Source of the DNA: JAFGOG01 sp034429215
Lineage (GTDB): Bacteria > Chloroflexota > Anaerolineae > JAAYZQ01
Reading direction: 5' to 3'
NCBI GenBank assembly: GCA_034429215.1
Contig: DAOUGI010000093.1
Coordinates: 51,160 to 115,159 of the forward strand
DNA length: 64,000 nt
Shown: positions 32,176 to 40,700 of the stretch, piece by piece
Layout: every line of letters starts with the position of its first letter
How positions within the stretch are numbered: the first letter of the stretch is position 1
Translations under genes and position numbers: made by a program
Notes under the pieces: generated by a model
Seen by the model: the letters and a program-made list of their open reading frames with translations, nothing else
Database searches by the model: none
Told to the model about the DNA's origin: nothing

Positions 32176-32213
32176 CGCCCGACCGCAGTCCCCTGCGGTC
32201 GGGCGTCTGTTTT
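32176..32213. terminator. Bidirectional rho-independent terminator
   Basis: A perfect 13-base stem, CGCCCGACCGCAG (32176-32188) with CTGCGGTCGGGCG (32193-32205), and a 4-base loop. A T-rich run follows on the plus strand (TCTGTTTT) and on the minus strand (TTTCTTGTT). It sits between convergent genes. Confidence 0.92.
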
Positions 32214-32249
32214 CAGATTCGGCATGACAGCGTCATACCGAATACTGCT

Positions 32250-33017
32250 TTACCGCTCCCGCTTGTCCAGAACCTGATCGGCATAGCGGTTCATGGCCGC
32301 CGACATAAAGTCGGCCAAGCCCGGGCGGTATTTTTCATAGAACGCCCGAAACTTCGGGTGCTCAACATAGCCCCGACCCAGACCGCGGTACACCTCGGCC
32401 GAGCAGGGATAGAAATTCTCAACCCAGGCGTGGTGCCGGGCAATCAGCTTTTGGACATCGGCGTCGCCGGGATCCCGGCCGGCCAGCGCCGCAAGACCGG
32501 CGGTAACCGCTTCGCCTTCGGCGCCAATCGCCTTCCACTCGGCCCGGCTCATCTTTTTCACCCGCTGCTCCGATTCCTCCACCAGGGCCGGGTCGTACAT
32601 CTCGCGCGCCTCGCGCTTGACCTGCTCGATCTCCTCTGGAGTGAACCCCTCGTAAAGTTCCTCGTCTGTTAATGTCATGTCATCCCCCTCTAGTCTGTCG
32701 ATCGTCTTGCCGATCGTTTTCAGGAGGCGCGACAGCCGTTCCATGCGCCGGTGCAGCAACAGCCGGTGGCGCTCAAGGGCCGCCACCTGGTCGAACCCGG
32801 GATCGTCCAGGACCCGGCGCACCTCGTCCAGCGGCATGTCAAGCTCCTTGAAGAACAGGATCTGCTGCAGGCGGAGCAGCTCCGTCTCGCCGTAGAGGCG
32901 ATAGCCCGCCTCGGTTCGGGCCGACGGCCTCAGGAGCCCGATCTGGTCATAGTGGTGTAGTGTCCGGACACTCACCCCTGCCATTTTCGCCAGCCGGCTG
33001 ACGGTATAGGCTTTCAC
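32250..33017 (-). CDS. MerR-family regulator with TipAS-like ligand-binding domain
   Basis: A 255-residue transcription factor. Residues 1-70 are a MerR winged helix (YTVSRLAKMAGVSVRTLHHY, then DQIGLLRPS), followed by the dimerisation coiled coil. From about 130 on is a TipAS-type antibiotic/effector-binding domain (LYEGFTPEEIEQVKREARE to the WVENFYPCS segment). TipAL-type proteins sense cyclic thiopeptides or other drugs covalently through a Cys; one Cys is present in FYPCS. GTG 33017 has GGAGG five bases upstream. It should twist its promoter open and activate; here the only promoter seen with the matching architecture is its own. A target transporter is not adjacent. Confidence 0.88.
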   Translation of the reverse strand: MKAYTVSRLAKMAGVSVRTLHHYDQIGLLRPSARTEAGYRLYGETELLRLQQILFFKELDMPLDEVRRVLDDPGFDQVAALERHRLLLHRRMERLSRLLKTIGKTIDRLEGDDMTLTDEELYEGFTPEEIEQVKREAREMYDPALVEESEQRVKKMSRAEWKAIGAEGEAVTAGLAALAGRDPGDADVQKLIARHHAWVENFYPCSAEVYRGLGRGYVEHPKFRAFYEKYRPGLADFMSAAMNRYADQVLDKRER

Positions 33018-33035
33018 GCCCACCTCCCAAAGCCG

Positions 33036-33066
33036 ATTATACACCATAACGTAACGTCAGGGTCAA
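33036..33066 (-). promoter_or_regulatory. MerR-type promoter with 19-bp spacer and operator dyad
   Basis: Minus strand: TTGACC (33066-33061), 19 bases, TATAAT (33041-33036). The spacer holds the dyad TGACGT-T-ACGTTA (33059-33047, one mismatch). Overlong spacers with a central dyad are the hallmark of MerR-regulated promoters, so autoregulation is likely. Confidence 0.8.
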
Positions 33067-33093
33067 GGGGGTATCGGACCAATTCTCGAAATT

Positions 33094-33969
33094 TTAACAT
33101 TCGCCCTGAGCGAGCAGCGTCTGCGTGCCCTGCCAGCGCTCGCCTGGAGCCAGCCGGATCGGCACCCCCACAGCCGCCGCCTCGACACACACAAAGCGCC
33201 GATAGTCTTCCGGCTCCAGGTCGGCCATCGTCGCGCATTTGGCCGCGGCCGGGTTCCACACCACGGTATCCGGAAAGCCCGCCTGTTGAACGACAGTGGT
33301 CCTGCCCGGCTCGACCACGCGTGTCTCGGCCGGCGTTCTCAAGTAGATGCGGTTCACCTCCCCGGCAAACTCAACCTGCGGCGCGCCATCGTGGACCTCA
33401 ATCCCACCGGCCGCCGTGTCGCGATACCTCAAGCCGGCAAGCCCCGTCACAGTCGTGGCCGTAATGCCGGCCACAGCGAGATAGGTATGGAGCGCCGCGG
33501 TAAAGTCAAACCCTTCGGCGCCGGTATTGGTCACGGCGAGCATCACCGACATCCTGTCTCCACCTATCGCCAGGGTGAGCTCGGCCAGGAACCGGTGCTC
33601 CCAATGGCGCCGGCTCTCGGCGGTATCCGATAGACGAAACATCGCGACCGCCCGCTGCCCGTCCGCCTCCGCGGCGGTGAGATCCCACGTCATCAAGCGC
33701 ACCAGGCCATGCATGGGCAAGGGTCCGGTAATCGCAAACTGTGGGAATATGACCGGTATGCCGCCCCGTATCGGCGCGCCGGCACGGAATGCGGACACGC
33801 GGCTCAGGAACAAGCGCTCCTGGCCGCCGACCGGAACCCACGACACCACGTGCGCCCCGTAGAGGTAAACCTCGGCCCGCGCGCCATCAGGGGCGACTAG
33901 CGTGAGCTTGGGCAAGCCGCTGGCGCCGGCAGCGGTGGTAGATACAGGGTGATTAGCCGGAAGGGTCAT
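33094..33969 (-). CDS. D-hexose-6-phosphate mutarotase family protein (YeaD-like)
   Basis: Aldose-1-epimerase-fold protein of 291 residues, in the YeaD/hexose-6-phosphate mutarotase group, interconverting anomers of hexose 6-phosphates. Landmarks: VYLYGAHVVSW, RGGIPVIFPQF, HGLVRLMTWDL, the histidine in ALHTYLAV and a Glu near the C-terminal FVCVEAAAVGVPI. ATG 33969 is preceded by AAAAGGAGATTGAT. It is the last gene of the minus-strand carbohydrate cluster, directly behind phosphofructokinase, which fits a role in speeding anomer supply to glycolysis. Confidence 0.88.
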   Translation of the reverse strand: MTLPANHPVSTTAAGASGLPKLTLVAPDGARAEVYLYGAHVVSWVPVGGQERLFLSRVSAFRAGAPIRGGIPVIFPQFAITGPLPMHGLVRLMTWDLTAAEADGQRAVAMFRLSDTAESRRHWEHRFLAELTLAIGGDRMSVMLAVTNTGAEGFDFTAALHTYLAVAGITATTVTGLAGLRYRDTAAGGIEVHDGAPQVEFAGEVNRIYLRTPAETRVVEPGRTTVVQQAGFPDTVVWNPAAAKCATMADLEPEDYRRFVCVEAAAVGVPIRLAPGERWQGTQTLLAQGEC

Positions 33970-34071
33970 ATCAATCTCCTTTTGAGAGCAGTTGTGGGCA
34001 GCCCTTCGGGCTCACAGCCAGCCTTTCCGGTAACAAGTACTGGCCCGTAGGGGGACCGGCCTAGTCTGTGC

Positions 34072-36366
34072 TCACGCGTCCTGTTGTGTGAGATCCCGAC
34101 TCGAAGGCCCCGATGGGGGAGCGGGCAGAGCCAACAGCCGGGCGAGCGGCTTGAGGCTCTGCCACCACTGCTGCTTTGGCCGCAGATGAGCAGCATCGAT
34201 CAGACGCGGCATGTCTTCGAGGTTCGTGGTCTTGATCCGGCCCTCTTGCATACCAATGAGCGCACTGCGATCACCGGTCGATCCGCTGCCGACCTCATCA
34301 ATCAGAAAATCGACACTCTGCTTGGCCAGCCGCGTGGCCTGAATCCGGTCAAAGGGCGAAGGGGCTCCGCCCTGTTGCAGGTGTCCAAGGACCGCCGTCC
34401 GCACGTCGAATAGATCCTTGCCCTCTTCCTCAAACAGCGCTTGCATAAAGCCGGTGGTGTACAGCGGGTTCGCGTTCTCGTTACGGATCATCAGGGTCAG
34501 GCGCGTGCCCTGCTGGTAAACAGCGAGCATATCGGTCAAGTCGGCCTGCAGGTCATGCAGCGTAACACCATCCTCGTTTAGATAGACCCGCTCGGCCCCC
34601 GTTGCCAGGCCGCTCATGAGGGCCAGGTAACCGCAGTAACGGCCCATGACTTCCACAATGAAGCACCTGCTGGAGGCTTCTGCCGATTGCTTAATCTTGT
34701 CAACCGCGTCAACGATGTTGTTGAGCGCAGTATCCGCTCCAATGCTCAGCTCAGAGCCCGGCAGATTGTTGTCAATGCTTGCCGGCAGGCAGATGATCGG
34801 GATGTTAAAGGCCGGAAAGTTGACCCGCTCATTGAACAGCTTGTAGGCCGATTGGTAGGCCACCCAGCCACCGATCACCAGCAAACCCTCAACGCCATGG
34901 GTCTCCAGGGTGCGCGCAATGGCGTACAGATCGGCGCCTGCCGGCACGTTGCGGCTGGTGCCCAGCTTCGAACCGCCCTGCGACCCCCAGCCGGACACGC
35001 TCATCCAGCCAACCTCTTCGATCTGCCCACGGATGAGCCCGTCGAACCCATTGTGCACTGCCAGCATCCGGTGTCCCTGATCGACGGCCAGCCGGACCGC
35101 CGCGCGCACTGCCGTGTTCATGCCCGGCGCTGGAGGACCGGCGGTCACCACGGCAAGGCGCAAGCGGCGCTGGTCTGACTCGTGCTCATGTGGCAGCGCG
35201 CGGGCGAGCGTGCGGAACGTGCGGAAAGCATCCTTAAAGCTTGCACCGCGCAGGTCCATGGCGCGCTCGTAATCGTGCTCAGAAATTGCTTCGGCGACCG
35301 CACGGGTCTGGCGAACGCAGTCCATCAGCGGCAAGCGGCTCACCCGGTTGTAGCGCATGCCGATCAGTTGTGGCTCGCTGCCCGGCGTGGCAGCCTGCAG
35401 CTCTTGCACAGCAGCGTTGCCAACTAAGGTGCTCATCCAACGGTCAAAGGCGCTCGGCGATCCGCCGCGCTGAGTGTGTCCCAATATGCTCACCCGCACG
35501 TCCTCGCCCAACCGATCTGCCAGCACCTTACGCACATGCTCGCTGCTGATGGGGTTGCCGTCGCGGTCACGCGCCCCTTCGGCCACGACCACGACACTGT
35601 CACGCCGGCCGGCAGCCCGGCCGGCGGCCAGCAGCTCGCACATCGTAGTCTCCCAATCATCGGTGTCTGGAGGGCTTTCCGGGATCAGCACCCAGTCGGC
35701 GCCGCCGGCCTGGGCGCCCATGAGCGCCAGATATCCACAGTTGCGACCCATCACCTCAACAACGAACGTTCGCTGGTGGCTGGCCGCTGTGCTGCTGATC
35801 TGGTCGAGCGCCGTCGTGATGCGATGCAAGGCGGTGTCGGCCCCGATGGTCATGTCAGTGCCGTAAAAGTCGTTGTCGATCGAGCCGGTCAGCCCTACAA
35901 TGTTGAGGTTGGGGTGCTGCGCGGCAGTCTCTGAGGAGATCGCTCCTTGGGTCGCCAGCTCAGCGACCAGCTCCTGCCACTCCTGGCGAAGCAGATCGGC
36001 GCCTGTGAGACTGCCGTCACCGCCGATCACGACTAGGCGATCGATCCCGCACTCGAGCAGATTGTTGACGGCCTGCAGGCGTCCTTCGCGAGTACGAAAG
36101 GCCGCGCAACGAGCGGTGCCGATGATTGTGCCGCCGCGCTGCATGATCCCTCCGGTATCGGCCCATGTGAGCTCGCGGATCTGGTCACCGCCGTCGACCA
36201 TGCCCTGATAGCCTTCCATGATAGCATAAACCGTGATGCCCTGGCTCAACGCCGTACGCACCACAGCGCGCAGCGCGGCATTCATACCCGGCGCATCACC
36301 ACCGCTGGTGAGGACGCCAATCCCGGCCCGACGCCCCAGGGCCTTTGCACAACTGTTGCTGTTCAT
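34072..36366 (-). CDS. Eukaryotic-type tandem (double-length) 6-phosphofructokinase
   Basis: ATP-dependent 6-phosphofructokinase of 764 residues made of two PFK domains, about twice the usual bacterial length (about 320). N half: SGGDAPGMNAALR (about 21-33), GTARCAAFR, VIGGDGSLTGAD (113-124) and the catalytic GSIDNDFYGTD (161-171). The Gly residues of GGDGS and TGSIDND indicate ATP rather than pyrophosphate. C half (from about 400): AGPPAPGMN, GSKLGTSRN, IGGWVAYQS and ASIDNNLPG, i.e. the nucleotide/Mg motif is lost, as in the regulatory half of eukaryotic enzymes. Even the insertion EWQELVAELATQGAIS resembles animal PFK. The frame extends upstream, but the ATG at 36366 with GGGGGACAAGG is the start. 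Confidence 0.93.
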   Translation of the reverse strand: MNSNSCAKALGRRAGIGVLTSGGDAPGMNAALRAVVRTALSQGITVYAIMEGYQGMVDGGDQIRELTWADTGGIMQRGGTIIGTARCAAFRTREGRLQAVNNLLECGIDRLVVIGGDGSLTGADLLRQEWQELVAELATQGAISSETAAQHPNLNIVGLTGSIDNDFYGTDMTIGADTALHRITTALDQISSTAASHQRTFVVEVMGRNCGYLALMGAQAGGADWVLIPESPPDTDDWETTMCELLAAGRAAGRRDSVVVVAEGARDRDGNPISSEHVRKVLADRLGEDVRVSILGHTQRGGSPSAFDRWMSTLVGNAAVQELQAATPGSEPQLIGMRYNRVSRLPLMDCVRQTRAVAEAISEHDYERAMDLRGASFKDAFRTFRTLARALPHEHESDQRRLRLAVVTAGPPAPGMNTAVRAAVRLAVDQGHRMLAVHNGFDGLIRGQIEEVGWMSVSGWGSQGGSKLGTSRNVPAGADLYAIARTLETHGVEGLLVIGGWVAYQSAYKLFNERVNFPAFNIPIICLPASIDNNLPGSELSIGADTALNNIVDAVDKIKQSAEASSRCFIVEVMGRYCGYLALMSGLATGAERVYLNEDGVTLHDLQADLTDMLAVYQQGTRLTLMIRNENANPLYTTGFMQALFEEEGKDLFDVRTAVLGHLQQGGAPSPFDRIQATRLAKQSVDFLIDEVGSGSTGDRSALIGMQEGRIKTTNLEDMPRLIDAAHLRPKQQWWQSLKPLARLLALPAPPSGPSSRDLTQQDA

Positions 36367-36494
36367 CCTTGTCCCCCTATCCCGGCCCTCTCGGCCAGGA
36401 CCTTCAAGCGCTTCTCGTCGATCTTGCCACTTGGCCCTGCACCCTCTAGGGTCGGTCGGGTTTTGACCAACCACAACTATTGGCCCTGCACCCT

Positions 36495-37673
36495 TCAGAG
36501 GCGGTCGTTGAGCGCCGCCACCCCGGGCAGGACGCGGCCCTCCAGAAACTCGAGCGACGCCCCGCCGCCGGTCGAGACATGGGTCATTTGCTTGGCAACG
36601 CCGGCCTTTTTGACGGCGCTGGCGCTGTCGCCACCGCCGATGACAGTGGTCGCGCCGGTCGTCGCCAGCAGTTTGGCGATGGCGAACGTGCCCTCGGCAA
36701 ACTTGGGGAACTCAAAGACGCCCATCGGGCCGTTCCAGACCACGAGCTTGGCCACCTTGAGCACCTTGCCAAACCGCTTGATGCTCTTCGGTCCGATGTC
36801 CAGCATGCGCCATCCGGCCGGCACCTGGTCCACATCGACCACCTGCCAGTTTGCGTCCGCATCAAACCTGTCGGCTACCACAGCGTCCACCGGCAACAAC
36901 AGCTTGTCCCCGGCCTTGGCCATGATCGCCCTAGCCGTCTCCAGCGAGCCGGCCTCCACCAGGCTGTCCTGCATGTCATGCCCCTTGGCGGCCAGGAAGG
37001 TGTTGGCCATGCCGCCGCCGATGATGAGGGTATCGCACTTGGCCAGGAGGTTCTCGACTACCGTGATCTTGTCGCTGATCTTGGCTCCACCCAGGATGGC
37101 GACGTATGGATGGGCCGGGTTCTCAGTGGCGCGCCCCAGGTACTCCAGCTCCTGCTCCATGAGCAAGCCCGACACGGCAGGCAAAAAGCGGGCGACGCCT
37201 TCCGTCGAGGCGTGGGCGCGGTGCGCTGAGCCGAACGCGTCGTTGACGTACACATCGCCCAGCTTTGCCATCTGCCCGGCCAGATCGAGGTCGTTCTTTT
37301 CTTCCCCCTTGTGAAGGCGGGTATTCTCAAGCATCAACACGTCACCGGGCTTGAGCGCCCCTACCATCGCTTCCACCTCGGCGCCGACGCAATCGGGCGC
37401 CATCTGCACCGGCCTGTCCAGCAGCTTGCCAAGCGCCTCGGCCGCGGGCTTGAGGCTGAACTCGGAATCGAACCCGGTGCCCTTTGGCCGCCCCAGATGA
37501 CTCATCAGGACCACCGATGCGCCATGGTCCAGCGCGTACCGGATCGTCGGCAGAGCGGCCCGGATCCGCTTGTCATCGGTCACCACCCCACCCTGCATCG
37601 GTACGTTAAAGTCGACGCGCATCAGCACGCGCTTGCCGTTACAATCGATATCGCGGATGGTTTTCTTGGTCAT
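36495..37673 (-). CDS. pgk: Phosphoglycerate kinase
   Basis: Phosphoglycerate kinase, 392 residues (normal bacterial size), making ATP and 3-phosphoglycerate from 1,3-bisphosphoglycerate. N-terminal substrate motifs: RVDFNVPM, MSHLGRPKG, LENTRLHKGEE and VNDAFGSAHR. C-terminal nucleotide motifs: ILGGAKISDKI, WNGPMGVFEFPKF and GGGDSASAV. All are intact. It lies 72 bases behind the GH13-MalQ fusion gene, with a branched GC-rich hairpin in between, and 128 bases before the phosphofructokinase gene. Confidence 0.97.
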   Translation of the reverse strand: MTKKTIRDIDCNGKRVLMRVDFNVPMQGGVVTDDKRIRAALPTIRYALDHGASVVLMSHLGRPKGTGFDSEFSLKPAAEALGKLLDRPVQMAPDCVGAEVEAMVGALKPGDVLMLENTRLHKGEEKNDLDLAGQMAKLGDVYVNDAFGSAHRAHASTEGVARFLPAVSGLLMEQELEYLGRATENPAHPYVAILGGAKISDKITVVENLLAKCDTLIIGGGMANTFLAAKGHDMQDSLVEAGSLETARAIMAKAGDKLLLPVDAVVADRFDADANWQVVDVDQVPAGWRMLDIGPKSIKRFGKVLKVAKLVVWNGPMGVFEFPKFAEGTFAIAKLLATTGATTVIGGGDSASAVKKAGVAKQMTHVSTGGGASLEFLEGRVLPGVAALNDRL

Positions 37674-37700
37674 AGCCTTTTCCTCCCAAATATGAAATAT

Positions 37701-37741
37701 CCCGGCCTACCCCGGCCCGCAAGGCCAGGGTCTTGGCCGGG
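37701..37741. repeat. Intergenic two-level GC hairpin before pgk
   Basis: Outer stem CCCGGCC (37701-37707) with GGCCGGG (37735-37741). Inner stem CCCGGCC (37711-37717) with GGCCAGGG (37723-37730, one bulged A). It lies between the stop of the GH13-MalQ gene and the pgk start. Confidence 0.6.
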
Positions 37742-37745
37742 CGTG

Positions 37746-40700
37746 TCATCTACTCTGGTTAAGCGCCCGGCCCGAAGCTTCTGCCAGCTCCTTGAGGCGG
37801 CCGGCCAGCCCGGGGGCCAGCATGGCCGACGTAAAACGCCAGCCCCAGTTGCCGCTGGCCCGCCCAGGCGTATTCATCCTGCCCTCGCTGCCAACCCCAA
37901 GCAGATCCTGCAGCGGCAAGATCGCAGTGCGGGCCACAGAGATCATAGCCAGGCGGATCAGCGCCCAGTTCACCTCTTCACCGGGATCACCGACCCTAAA
38001 GGGTGCAGGGCCAACATAGCGGCGGACGGCAGCGCGCTCCTTCTCACCCGTGCTCTTCCACCAGCCCAGCGTCGTGTCGTTGTCGTGCGTGCCGGTGTAC
38101 ACCACGCAGTTGCTCTCATAGTTGTGCGGCAGGTACGGATTGTCGGCATCGTCGGAGAAGGCAAACTGCAGCACCTTCATGCCGGGGAACCCGCATTCCT
38201 CGCGCAGAGCCTCCACCTCCGGCGTGATCAGCCCAAGGTCTTCGGCGATGAAAGGCAAGGAGCCCAGCGCGTCTCCAACCGTCTTGAACAGCTCACCGCC
38301 GGGGCTTTTGACCCATCTGCCGTTGATGGCCGTCTCTTCACCGGCCGGCACGGCCCAGCATGCTTCAAAGCCGCGAAAGTGGTCGAGCCGGACGACGTCC
38401 ACCTGCTGGAAGGCCCGTCTGAACCGGTCGATCCACCAGGCGTAACCGTCGCGCGCCATGGCATCCCAGTTGTAGAGGGGGTTGCCCCACAACTGGCCGG
38501 TTGGACTGAAATAGTCGGGCGGGACCCCGGCCACCAGCGTCGGCTTGCCTTGATCGTCCAGGTGGAACAGCTCCGGATGCGCCCAGGCGTCGGCGCTGTC
38601 ATAGGCCACAAAGATCGGCACGTCGCCAATGATGCGGATGCCGCGCTCGTTGGCGTACGCTTTCAGGCCAGACCACTGCCGGTGGAACAGGAACTGCACA
38701 TACTGGTGGAACCGGATCTGCTCGCCGGCCATGATCCTCCACCGCTCGACCGCCTCAGGCTGGTGCGTGGCGATCCCGGTCCTCTGGGCCGGGGCCTTAT
38801 CCTGCTCCCAGGTATTCCAGCTCGCCCCACCGTGGCGTTCCTTCAGCGCCGCGAACAGGGTGAAATCATCCAGCCACCAACTGTTGGTGGAACAGAACTC
38901 GACAAGCTCGCTCCTGAGAGCGTCACCGGCGTTGGCATTAAAGTTGTCGTACGACAGGCGCAGCAACTGCTGCTTGCAGTTGATGACAGGCCCGAAATCC
39001 ACCACGTCGTCAGGAAAGTTGGGCGCCCGGTCAAGGTCCCACGGCGCCAGGCAGCGCTCCTCGATCAACTGATCGAGGCTGATAAGCAGAGGGTTGCCGG
39101 CCATGGCCGACAGCGCCTGGTAAGGCGAGTCGCCATAGCTGGTTGGGCCCAGGGGCATGATCTGCCAGTACCGCTGGCCGCCGGCGGTCAGGAAATCGAT
39201 CAGGCGATAGGCGGCGTCCCCCAAATCGCCGATGCCAAACCGGCCCGGCAGTGAGGTCGGATGGACCAGGACACCACTACCCCTGGGGAACAGCTCTTCC
39301 TTGACCTCGGCGGCATCCGGCTCGGCTTCCCTTTCCTCGCTGGGCGGCCGGAGCAGCGCCGCCAGCGCTTCGGCGATGCTGGGCACTCCACGCCCGGTCA
39401 GGCTGGCCGCCAACTGGGCATAGTGGCCCTCGGCGTCGTCGGCTACTTCTCGGATATCCAGGTAAACCATGCACTTGAACGCGCCCAGATCCACGTACAG
39501 CCCTTGCTCGCACAACTCCCGGCTGCTCTTTAGATATTCCAGTCCTGCCACATGGTCGCGCCAGATGCAAAAGTGGGCGTTATCCCCATTCAGGCCAAGC
39601 GCCTCCCCCAGTGTCTTCCGATCCAACTGGGGCTCCCCTCCCTCGGCGCTGACCAGCCTGGCAGTCGAAGTGTGGATCCGGCCCCGAGCCTCGGCGTACT
39701 TGTTGTTGTACAGCACCAGCCCGCGCTCGCCGGCCGGCGAAACGTTCGAGTAGGCGAACACGTCCTCGTTGACGTGACCGTCCGCCCCATTCAAGTCGTA
39801 AAGGCAAAAGTCCTGCACGCCGGCAAAGATCTCCCGGCGCTGCATCAGCGGAAAGATCTCGCGTTCGTGTCGCCTGACCAGGTCCATGTCCGGCTGTTCG
39901 TCCCAGTAGGCGCGGCGGTACTCCATGCCATACTTTTCACGATAGCCCTCCACCTGGCCGTGGCCGATCATGGGCAGGCCCGGCAGGGTAACCATCAGCG
40001 TACAGACCCCAAAGTACTTGTCGTCCTTGCCGAACTGGGCTACAGAGGTCTCTTCGTCGGGGTTGTTCATAAAGTTGACAAAGCGCTTGAGGATCTCCGG
40101 GTCATATTCGAGCACATTCTGGATCGAGGCGCGGTACTTGGCGTTCTCTTCGTTCTTGAGCATGTGCATGAACGCGCTGTTGTAGACGCGGTGCATGCCC
40201 AGGCTGCGGACAAAGTAGCCTTCCATCATCCAGAACGCTTCGGCCAGCAGCAATGTATCGGGAACCTCCTGCGCCACCCGTTCGACCACCTCGCGCCAGA
40301 ACTCGGCTGGCATTGCCGCATCGAAATCGGCCTTGGTCATGGCGTGGTCAGAGCGCGAGGCGATGGCGCCGCCGGTGCCCGGCTGTGGGAACCACAGCCG
40401 CTGGACGTGCCGCTTGGCCAGGGTCATGGCCGCGTCAAAGCGGATAACGGGGAACCTGCGCGCCACTTCGAGAATGGTCTGGATCACCGCCTCGCGGACG
40501 GCAGGGTTGAGGTAATCGAGCTGCGCGGTGTCGTTCCATGGCATGCTAGTGCCGTCGTTGCCGTGATAGATGTAGCGGGTGCTGCCGGTCGACCGGTCCA
40601 GCCGCTTAAAGACGACGGCCGCATCGCTGTGGTTGTAATAGTGATCTTCGAGCCAGATGCCCACCCCGCCATCCGAAGACAGGTCGGGGCCGTTAAACGT

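Noticed and set aside
36367..36494. Hairpin before phosphofructokinase as a terminator or riboswitch
   Set aside because: The inverted repeat (GGCC around 36383-36396) is short and mismatched, without a T-tract. No riboswitch core could be recognised.
37311..39254. Long plus-strand frame (647 codons) opposite the pgk and GH13-MalQ genes
   Set aside because: It is an antisense shadow produced by high GC and codon structure: no recognisable domain, no ribosome site, and two well-supported enzymes occupy the other strand.
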